From G963664115 sp965263045 (GTDB lineage: Bacteria > Acidobacteriota > Terriglobia > 20CM-2-55-15), in assembly GCA_965263045.1 (NCBI GenBank), contig CBDHGK010000025.1:15753-79752 (forward strand): a DNA stretch of 64,000 bases, given 5' to 3'. The translations under genes and the position numbers were made by a program. The stretch's first letter is position 1; each line of letters begins with the position of its first letter. Below, in pieces: positions 1-7,400 of this stretch. The notes under the pieces were generated by a model. It had not been told where the DNA came from. It searched no databases and saw only the letters and a program-made list of their open reading frames with translations.

Positions 1-261
1 TCGGTAGTTCCGACAAGCGTTGCGCCCGATACCAGCTTCAGGGAGGAGGACCTTGAAGTCCAGATCCTCGGAAAAGCGCCGGATCAGACCATACCCCTTG
101 GAGAGGCTGGTACCGCCGGAAAAGACGGGAGTGAGACAGCCATCCTTAATGTTGACGACGGTGGCGATGAGCTGGATCGCGTACCAGTCCTTCTCCACGA
201 ACGAGGGATGGACACCGAGATCCGTGGCGACTGCCTCGATCAGCTCAGGACCGGGAGGCAC
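1..261 (-). CDS. abiEii: AbiEii-type nucleotidyltransferase toxin, 5' part (cut by window edge)
   Basis: Translating the minus strand from a GTG at 261 gives an open frame running off the window. It contains FSGGTSLSKGYGLIRRFSED followed by LDF, the G-G-T-S...D-L-D nucleotidyltransferase signature of the AbiEii toxin family. The preceding segment (HPSFVEKDWYAIQL) also fits the family. About 87 residues are visible; family members are usually 250-330. The start overlaps the stop of the upstream antitoxin gene by 17 bases, which implies translational coupling. In AbiE-type type IV systems the toxin modifies a cellular nucleic acid target and the antitoxin acts without binding it. That mechanism is family knowledge. 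GTG is chosen because it overlaps the upstream gene; an alternative start is possible. Confidence 0.85.
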   Translation of the reverse strand, partial: MPPGPELIEAVATDLGVHPSFVEKDWYAIQLIATVVNIKDGCLTPVFSGGTSLSKGYGLIRRFSEDLDFKVLLPEAGIGRNACRNYR

Positions 262-667
262 GCTCGAAAACGGCGTAGTTGCCGCCGTAACCAATCTTTC
301 GAGAGAAGCGGCCTTTGACCGCAATCACGCGACCAGTCGGCACCTGGGTCGTCGCACCCGCGTTGTAAGCCCGAGAGAAGGTCGATGGCGCAGTTTCGAC
401 AGCGAGACGCGACAGGGCCTCGACGGCAAGCACGGGCAGGGGCTTCGCAGGGATGGTCTTGCCGGAAATCGGCGACTGGACCGCACGTGCATAGACGCCG
501 TAGCCGATTCTGACGAGCTGGCCCTTCGCCGTCAGGCTCCGCAAGCTCCGACCTACCTGATCGTAACCACCCAGATCCTTGAAATCACCGCGCAGGAAGA
601 TATTCGTCTTCCTGCGTGCGACACGCACAGCAATGCGGCGCTCCAGCGTTTTCTTGTCCGCTTTCAT
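245..667 (-). CDS. abiEi: AbiEi/DUF6088-type antitoxin of type IV toxin-antitoxin pair
   Basis: A 140-residue basic protein beginning MKADKKTLERRIAVRVARRK. An N-terminal winged-helix-like segment (NIFLRGDFKDLGGYDQVGRSL...GQLVRIGYGVYAR) is typical of the short DUF6088/AbiEi antitoxins. The longer reading frame starts at 715, but ATG 667 has a clear GGAGAA ribosome site just upstream, so I choose 667. The downstream partner is the AbiEii nucleotidyltransferase, overlapping by 17 bases. AbiEi proteins bind their own promoter, and two direct repeats immediately upstream (683-720) look like the operator. The family call rests on the winged-helix pattern plus the toxin neighbour. Confidence 0.85.
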   Translation of the reverse strand: MKADKKTLERRIAVRVARRKTNIFLRGDFKDLGGYDQVGRSLRSLTAKGQLVRIGYGVYARAVQSPISGKTIPAKPLPVLAVEALSRLAVETAPSTFSRAYNAGATTQVPTGRVIAVKGRFSRKIGYGGNYAVFERASRS

Positions 668-682
668 TGGTTCTCCGGATTC

Positions 683-720
683 TGCAAAAATACGACACTG
701 CAACATTGCAAACATACGAC
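683..720 (-). promoter_or_regulatory. Probable AbiEi operator: two direct repeats
   Basis: Two copies of TGCAAAnATACGAC lie at 683-696 and 707-720, spaced 24 bases start to start, directly in front of the antitoxin ribosome site. Their position in the expected promoter of the minus-strand abiE operon suggests negative autoregulation by the antitoxin. The repeats are seen directly; their function is inferred. Confidence 0.6.
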
Positions 721-752
721 ATCATAAGAGTGAACGTCAAACCGCTCCACTA

Positions 753-790
753 AGAGTACCAACCAGATTCGCACAAAAATACACGCTAAG
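753..790 (+). repeat. Tn3-family terminal-repeat-like scar A
   Basis: This stretch ends in AATACACGCTAAG, the inner end typical of 38-bp Tn3-family terminal repeats. It aligns over most of its length with a second copy at 3739-3776 (both contain GATTCG and end identically). Both also have CGCATCCTTCGGCATG downstream, at about 884-899 and 3907-3922. There is no intact transposase beside it. The rest of the 668-1072 gap holds no gene I can support. Confidence 0.45.
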
Positions 791-1137
791 GGCACGGCTT
801 CCATGCTACTAAACTCTTCGGTCAGAACGTCCGTTTGTTCCTGACAGAACCCTGACGGTCTCCGATCCCGGCGTCTCGACAACGCATCCTTCGGCATGGC
901 TTCTCCTACTACTTAAATCAGGTCCGGACAGCAGCCCGAAGATTGGCCGTCCGGGTTTTCGATAGGATGGTCGCGGGGTTCAACGCCTTTTTGCTGAGCG
1001 AGCGGATCGGTCGCGGGAACAGGAGCCGTAGCGCGGGGGACCGGAACGGGATTATGGACCCTCGCGGTAAGATGTCCCCCGCCCCACGATTTCTTTGGAC
1101 AGTGATTTGAGAAACTACAACGCAGGAGGATCACGAT

Positions 1138-1527
1138 ATGTCCAGAGAAACGAAGGAGGAATCCGGAATCGCGAAGGGAGCCCGTAGGGCGACCGAAGCG
1201 GGGCCGGATGTTCGAAGCCGCGGGAAGGGCCGGTGGTCGGCTCGGCGTAAGGTCACGGTAGTGCTGGAGTTGTTGCGTGGAGAAGATCTTGAAGCGATGA
1301 GCCGGCAGTATGGCGTGACGGCGGCGGCGCTGACCCGTTGGCGGGAGGCGTTCCTGCAGGGAGGCGAGGACGGCCTGAAGAGCCGGATCGTGGATGTGGT
1401 TGACGAAGAGAGGAAGACGCTGAAGTCAGCGGTGACCAGTCTGGTGATGGACAAGGAACTGTTGCGGGAACGGATCCGACATCTGGAGGACGAGAAGCCT
1501 TTTCTACGGTGGAGGTCGAAGCGATGA
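1138..1527 (+). CDS. IS3-family transposase OrfA (helix-turn-helix subunit)
   Basis: This 129-residue basic protein has a helix-turn-helix (WSARRKVTVVLELLRGE...SRQYGVTAAALTRWREAFLQGG) followed by a leucine-rich coiled coil near residues 90-120. That is the OrfA layout used for terminal-repeat recognition and multimerisation in IS3-type elements. Its stop codon overlaps the likely start of OrfB in an ATGA, and a longer OrfB frame overlaps by 19 bases, so the fusion transposase may be made by frameshifting or by coupling. A ribosome site, AGGAGG, lies at about 1124-1130. Confidence 0.85.
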   Translation: MSRETKEESGIAKGARRATEAGPDVRSRGKGRWSARRKVTVVLELLRGEDLEAMSRQYGVTAAALTRWREAFLQGGEDGLKSRIVDVVDEERKTLKSAVTSLVMDKELLRERIRHLEDEKPFLRWRSKR

Positions 1528-2414
1528 GCCGGACCCTGTCGCCCTCCACACACCAACTGTATGGTCTGGCCCGTGTCGCAGCGGCCTGGGGGTTGCCCCG
1601 GTCGACGTACGATGCTCGACGGGATCGACGGAACCATCCGGGCGAGCCGCGTAAACGGGGGCCCAAGACACCGTTTACCGACGCGGAGTTGACCGGACGG
1701 ACTCGGCAAGAAATTGCGGCCTCGCCGTTTACTGGGGAAGGACACCGGAAATTCTGGGCGCGGCTCCGGGTCGCCGGCGTCCGCACCTCCAAGGCTCGGG
1801 TCTTGCGCCTGATGCGGGAAGCTCAACTTCTGGCGCCCCAACGCCAGGCCGCACCCGTTGCGCGCAAGGCGCATACCGGAACCATCACCACCGATCGCCC
1901 AAACCAGATGTGGGGCATCGATGCCACCGCCACGGTGACCCTCGACGATGGTGCGGTCACTGTATTCGCCGCCATCGATCACTGCACGGCCGATTGTGTC
2001 GGCATTCACGCCGCCAAACGGGCGACGCGTTTTGAAGCCCTCGATCCCATCCGGCAAGGCCTCAAAGAGTACTTCGCCGGCTTTCACGCCGACGCGGCCG
2101 CCGGGCTTCGACTCCGTCATGATCGTGGGTCCCAATTCATGAGCGACGATTTTCAAAACGAGATCCGATTCCTTGGCATCGTCTCCTCACCGGCGTTTGT
2201 CCGGGAACCGGAAGGCAATGGCTGTATCGAACGCTTCTTCAAGACCCTGAAAGCGCAGTTGCTCTGGGTGCGTCACTTTCGCTCTATTCCGGAACTGGTT
2301 CGAGCTCTTCAGGACTTTCGCGCTCTCTATAATCAGCACTGGTTGATCGAGCGCCTCGGCTTTCAATCTCCGACTCAGGCTCGACAACGTCTTGCAATTG
2401 AGTCAGCGGCTTGA
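1524..2414 (+). CDS. IS3-family transposase OrfB (DDE integrase core)
   Basis: The protein is about 296 residues and carries an rve-type DDE catalytic core. The three acidic positions are visible as MWGIDAT, RHDRGSQF and EPEGNGCIERFF, ending with the usual YNQHW...G..SP C-terminal motif. The start is taken at the ATG overlapping the OrfA stop; the open frame extends back to 1509. Nothing obvious disrupts it, so this transposase may be active. Confidence 0.9.
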   Translation: MSRTLSPSTHQLYGLARVAAAWGLPRSTYDARRDRRNHPGEPRKRGPKTPFTDAELTGRTRQEIAASPFTGEGHRKFWARLRVAGVRTSKARVLRLMREAQLLAPQRQAAPVARKAHTGTITTDRPNQMWGIDATATVTLDDGAVTVFAAIDHCTADCVGIHAAKRATRFEALDPIRQGLKEYFAGFHADAAAGLRLRHDRGSQFMSDDFQNEIRFLGIVSSPAFVREPEGNGCIERFFKTLKAQLLWVRHFRSIPELVRALQDFRALYNQHWLIERLGFQSPTQARQRLAIESAA

Positions 2415-2584
2415 TTACGGTGGGTTCACTCTGTCCAGGAAATCAGGGGCGGTACAGTGATTGCCACGTGAAGCCCGACGCCACCAGGCTGCGGCTTGTT
2501 CGCCTCGGGTCACATTCGGAACTCGGGTTTGACTTCCTCGGCAGCCCCCTGTGGTGTTGTCTGAGGATCATGGGAGAATAAAGT

Positions 2585-2756
2585 ATGAAGCGCAAACAAG
2601 CTGGGTTGGTTCCGATCGGTGGTGCTCTCTCCGAACTGGCCGTCACGTCTCGGACGATCTTCGAAGCTTTGCCCCTGGTGCTGGCCCCACTTCACCCTTG
2701 CCGATCAGGTGAACCAGCTTGTCGGCGCCAGCGAAGCTGAGAGGCCTAGCTCTTGA
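2585..2756 (+). pseudogene. Decayed 5' fragment of a plasmid RepA gene
   Basis: Reading from ATG 2585 gives MKRKQAGLVPIGGALSEL, and after a frameshift FTLADQVNQLVGASEAE. These match in order the start of the RepA at 57338 (MERRQGKLLPIGEAFGEL, then YGLVDQVDALVRASE). Only the first 50 or so codons remain before the unrelated gene at 2753. This indicates that a third rep gene of the same family once stood here. The frameshift and similarity are read by eye. The rest of the 2457-2752 gap shows no gene. Confidence 0.6.
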
Positions 2757-3646
2757 CCAACTTCGACGGAATCAACGCAAAGATCAAGCGGGCGGGCGAT
2801 CAAATAAACTCACTCAAGGCCGATATGGAGAGGTTTTGCGCAGACATACGAGAGTCAATCGACCATGAGGTCCACGAAGACGTCGACGAACAAGTATGGG
2901 TATTTCGTGGCGCGACGCCCTATGCCCCTGTCGAGTGGTCCATCAGAATTGGGGAGATTCTCTACAACCTACGATCTGCGCTTGATCACCTTGTCTGGCA
3001 AATGGTTCTCGCCAACGGACAGACACCGACGCGTAAAAACGCGTTCCCTATCGTTAGGGACGAGAAAGACTGGAAGAAAGAGAAAAGCAAACTCAAGGGC
3101 GTGACGTCAAGAGTCGAGGAGATGGTCCACCGTTTGCAACCATATACCGGAGGCATAAATCTTCCGTTTGACGTTTCGGCGTTCGGGACACTCCATTCTC
3201 TCGGCAACATCGACAAACACAGACACCTAAACTTAACTGCCATCGCTTCCTATGGACCCAATAGAATCTCGGTCAAAGAACGAGACAGCAGTCCGAAGCG
3301 TGAAACTGAAATCCGGTCTCCAGCCAAGACTTCCGATCTCCTCCCGGTTAGCCATATTGGAATGTCTCTCCCTTCCCAGTTCGCCACAGGTCTTGAAGAT
3401 ACGGAGGATATACGCCTCCGCCCATGGGCGATTGCTCCCATAGGGAAGATCGAGAAAGACAAGGTTCTATTGCATCTCAACAACGCAGCAGAAGGAATTA
3501 ACCCCTTTTTCCAACTAGACTTATGTTTTGAGGATATACGGAGCCTCGGAGTACCCACCTACAAGCTTCTGGACATTCTCGACGAATGCCTTGTAGCCGT
3601 TCGAGGGGCATTTGAGTTACTCACCGAGGGGCGCTGTCGAACATAG
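2753..3646 (+). CDS. Conserved hypothetical protein
   Basis: This is a 297-residue soluble protein starting at TTG, nine bases after a GAGAGG ribosome site. The N-terminal 40 residues form an amphipathic helix, followed by GEILYNLRSALDHLVWQMV, a helical motif I have seen in unnamed bacterial proteins. HSLGNIDKHRHLNL further on resembles the paired-histidine patterns of helical-bundle proteins. No enzymatic motif is evident and I do not assign a function. It sits between an IS3 element and a Tn3-family scar with no co-directional partner, so it looks like cargo. Its lower GC content than the T4SS genes suggests separate acquisition. Confidence 0.6.
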   Translation: MTNFDGINAKIKRAGDQINSLKADMERFCADIRESIDHEVHEDVDEQVWVFRGATPYAPVEWSIRIGEILYNLRSALDHLVWQMVLANGQTPTRKNAFPIVRDEKDWKKEKSKLKGVTSRVEEMVHRLQPYTGGINLPFDVSAFGTLHSLGNIDKHRHLNLTAIASYGPNRISVKERDSSPKRETEIRSPAKTSDLLPVSHIGMSLPSQFATGLEDTEDIRLRPWAIAPIGKIEKDKVLLHLNNAAEGINPFFQLDLCFEDIRSLGVPTYKLLDILDECLVAVRGAFELLTEGRCRT

Positions 3647-3738
3647 CGAGGGGTGGCCTAATCCCCCGTTGCCGGCGAATTGGCAAATCGCCGCGGGAGA
3701 ACTAGCGGCTGGGGCCATAGTCTCGCTCCGGCCCATAG

Positions 3739-3776
3739 AGGGTACTGACAAGATTCGTGTTGAAATACACGCTAAG
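3739..3776 (+). repeat. Tn3-family terminal-repeat-like scar B
   Basis: GGGTACTGACAAGATTCG near the outer end and ATACACGCTAAG at the inner end resemble a Tn3-type 38-bp terminal repeat. About three quarters of the positions match scar A at 753. A transposase C-terminal remnant reads into it from the right on the minus strand, which supports the assignment as a right end. Confidence 0.55.
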
Positions 3777-3887
3777 AGCCGCGCATCTTGAGCTTGGTGG
3801 GGTCGAACGGGAAGTCCGGCGCAGCGGCCAGCCGTGAGATCTCACTGGCCTGCCAGCAGACGATGCAGGCAAGGATCAGGGTCAGAG
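3772..3887 (-). pseudogene. C-terminal remnant of a Tn3-family transposase
   Basis: The minus-strand frame reads SLTLILACIVCWQASEISRL and then AAAPDFPFDPTKLKMRGS before a stop inside scar B. The LTLILACI.YWQA.EI pattern is, to my knowledge, the C-terminal end of one branch of Tn3-family transposases. The segment between DFPFD and PTKLKM is shorter than expected, so an internal deletion is likely. The region 3888-4484 has no further gene I can support; it must hold the promoter of the autotransporter gene, which I could not pinpoint. Confidence 0.5.
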
Positions 3888-4484
3888 ACCCCGACGTTGC
3901 GTCACCGCATCCTTCGGCATGATTTTTCTGCCCACTCGATCTTCATTCCAGGTCAGATCCGCCCGTTCCCTGCCCGCCTTCCCCACCCTCGCCGTCCGCG
4001 GGAGGCAGACCGCGCATTTGGCCAAGCCTAATTATCCCGTAGGGCAAATATATCTATGTTTTACAGGCCGGCAGAGTCTCGCTTAAGCTAGACGGGAGCG
4101 GGGTGGGGCTGACCCCGAACGCCGAAGTCCAAGACGCTGTGCCCCTTCACCCGCTTCGACCCAGTGAACGCTCTGGTCGGAGCCCGCGGAGGTACCCCGA
4201 AAAGGGACCCCACCAACCTGCACTTAAATCGTTCTCAAGGGATCAACACATGCGAAGCGGTACAGCCGACATGAACGACTCGACAAACGACTTGACATCC
4301 AGCGCGCGTTTTGACGCGGCTATTCTAAGCCGAGCCGAGGCCATGACGGCGCCTCGGTTACGGGAGCGACGCCGCCCGCCATCGCCGCCTGACCGCCGGC
4401 CGCCCCGCCGGGGCGGCTCTCCTTCCTCAAAGACCGCATCCGGCGCTGCTCGCGCTCTTCGGCGGCCTCGCCCTGCCTGCCACG

Positions 4485-7400
4485 GTGCAGGCACAGGACA
4501 CCACCGCGCCAACGCTCACAAGTGCGAGCGTTGCGGCCCGTTCCGGAGGTACCACGACCCTTTCGTTCAGCGAGGATTTGGACCTGTCGTTCGTGGCGGC
4601 TCTCTCTCCGGCGGCTCGAGGCGCCTTCTCGCTCACCGTCAACGGCGCCGCGCAAAATATCCATGGTATTAACGGGAACTTTCTTGGTACCAACGCGTTG
4701 GATGTCATCCACTCAACGATCTACACCGGCCAGACCGTCGTCGTGAGCTACGACCAGTCCGCGGCCGGCACCGATGCCATCGCCGACGCCGCCGGCAACG
4801 AGGTCGTCGATTTCACCACCGGTTCCGGTGGAGTGCCCGCCGTGACGAACAGTTCCACGCAGGTGGCGCCGCCCTCGACGCTGAGCGCTCTGGTCGTCAA
4901 CGACGGCACTGTGGACCTGACGCTGACGCCGACCTTCGTGTCGGGCACCACCACCTACACGGCGATGGTGGCGAGCACCGTCGCCGAGGTGACGGTGACG
5001 GCTATGACGACCACTTCCGGGGAGTTGATTGAATATCTGGACGGGGACGACGCGACGCTCGCCGACGCAGGCACGGCGGACGGCCACCAGGTGGTGGTGG
5101 CGGAGGGCGACAACGTCATCAAGGTGAAGGTGACGGCATCGAACGGCTTGACGACCAAGACCTACACGGTGACGGTGAACCGGGCCGCGGCCACCGACAC
5201 CACCGCGCCAACGCTCACAAGTGCGAGCGTTTTCCGTACCGGAGTGCCCACGACCCTTTGGTTCAGCGAGGATTTGGACCTGCCGAGCGGGACTGTCTCT
5301 GCGACGGTTTACGGCGCCTTCTCGCTCACCGCCGACGGCGTCCAGCAAGAGATCCAAGACCTATTGAGGGGGTTTGGAACGACGGGTGCCCGCTCCTTGA
5401 TTGTCCACCACCCAAATATCTACAGCGGCCAGACCGTCGTCGTGAGCTACGACCAGTCCGCGGCCAGCGCCGATGCCATCGCCGACGCCGCCGGCAACGA
5501 GGTCGCCGATTTCACCACCGGTTCCGGTGGAGTGCCCGCCGTGGTGAACAATTCCACGCTGCCGGCGCCCTCGACGGACGCGACGCTGAGCCGGCTGACG
5601 GTGACCGGCGACAGGTTTCACCTGGTGACCTTCGTGTCGGGCACCACCACCTACACGGCGATGGTGGCGAGCACCGTCGCCGAGGTGACGGTGACGCCGA
5701 CGAAGAACAACACCGGCGCGACGATCGAATATCTGGACGGGAACGACATGACGCTCGCCGACGCAGGCACGGCGGCCGGCCACCAGGTGACGGTGGCGAA
5801 GGGCGACAACGTCATCAAGGTGAAGGTGACGGCATCGAACGGCTCGACGACCAAGACCTACACGGTGACGGTGAACCGGGCCGCGGCCACCGACACCACC
5901 GCGCCCTACGACCCCAATGCCGGGATCACTATGATCGATACCCATGGCGCTCCGCTCATGGGCGACCCGATCCGGCTGACGATTCGCGAGGGCTACCGGG
6001 GGCGCTACGGGTTCAAGCTCAACACCCGGCCGATAAGCGCGGTGTGGTTGGCGGGGTTCCACCTGTCCATCGACCACGACCCCGACGGCGACCCGGATGT
6101 GCTGGTGTTGCCGTCGACCGAAAACGTAAAGGCGATCCTGCCGGACGAGTGGGAGACCCCGTTCTACGTGCACATCTTTGCGGCGTTCGACGACGATGAG
6201 GAGAACGGGGAGCGGTACTTCTTGAACCGCGTGAACAGCCGCGACCGGAACTATCACGGCCTCATTCTTCCCGATGTCATTGTGGTCGAGGACGACCGCG
6301 ACGACGACGCGGGGGCGCTGTCGGTGGCGGACGCGAACGCGACCGAGGGCGAGGACGACACGCTCGACTTCGTGGTGAAGCTCAACCGGAGGCCGTCCCA
6401 GGGATTGGGACGGGAGGTGACGGTCTACTACCGGACCCAGGACGGGACCGCGACGGCGGGGTCCGACTACACGTCGACGAGCGGCACGCTGACCTTCGCG
6501 CCGGGCGAGGAGAAGAAGACGGTGTCGGTGCCGATCATGAACAACACGGTGGAGGACAACGGGGAGACGGAGACGTTCATGCTGATGCTGAGCAACGCCT
6601 CCGACGCGGGCTTCGCGAGCTTCGGCCAGGGGGCGGGCCAGGGGGCGGTGGGCACGATCCGGAACACCGAGCCGCTGACGGCGACGTTCCCGGAGAGTGT
6701 CTACGCGTCGGCACAGCACAAGGGACCCAGCGACCGCCCGCAGGTGGTGGTGGCGTTCAGCGCACCGGTGGCAGCGTTCGGGGCGAAGATGCCATCGGTG
6801 TCGGTGACCGGCGCGACGGTGGATGTCGTGCAGCGGCTCGACAAGGAGGGACTGGAGAACGCGTACGTGTTCTTCCTCATCCCCGAGGGCCAGCAGGCGA
6901 TCGTCTTCCAGCTTCACGCGAACCGGGCCTGTACCGGCGGCGGCATCTGCAGGGCGGACCGGCGGCGGCTGAGCAACAGCCCCTCGACGACGATCCCCGG
7001 TCCGTCGGAGGATTCGTCACAGGGCGGGGCGGCGGAGCCGCTGACGGCGGCGTTCGAGGGGCTGCCGGAGGCGCACGACGGGGAGAGCGCGTTCACCTTC
7101 CGCATCGTGTTCAGCGAGGCGGTCTCGGTCACGCCCGAGGCCATGCGTACGCGCGTCCTGACGGTGGCGGGCGGCGCCGTGACCGGCGCGGCCCGCGTCG
7201 ACGGGGAGAGCGGCGCGTGGGCGGTCTCGGTCACGCCGGACACCCGCGAGGAGCTATCGATCTCTCTGGCCCCGGCGGCGGATTGCGCGGCGGACGGCGC
7301 GGTCTGCACAGCGGACGGCATAGCCCTGTCGATCGGGGCGGCGGCCATCGTGATCGGCCCGGGTCCCGAGACCCAGACGCAGCCGGACCTGACGGCGGCA

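Larger units (their letters stand above)
1073..2456 (+). mobile_element. IS3-family insertion sequence, complete
   Basis: Two transposase frames are bounded by imperfect inverted repeats: the left end begins TGTCCCCCGCCCC and the right end, read inwards, begins TGTACCGCCCCTGATTTCC. The repeats share GATTTC-TGGACAG further in. The length of 1384 bp suits the family. I could not find a convincing 3-5 bp target duplication, so the insertion may be old or rearranged. Confidence 0.8.

Noticed and set aside
1131..2156. 341-codon minus-strand open frame
   Set aside because: Shadow of the IS3 transposase genes, with no motifs of its own.
3834..4484. Short plus-strand open frames before the autotransporter
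   Set aside because: Low-complexity Arg/Pro-rich translations without a ribosome site; not supported as genes.
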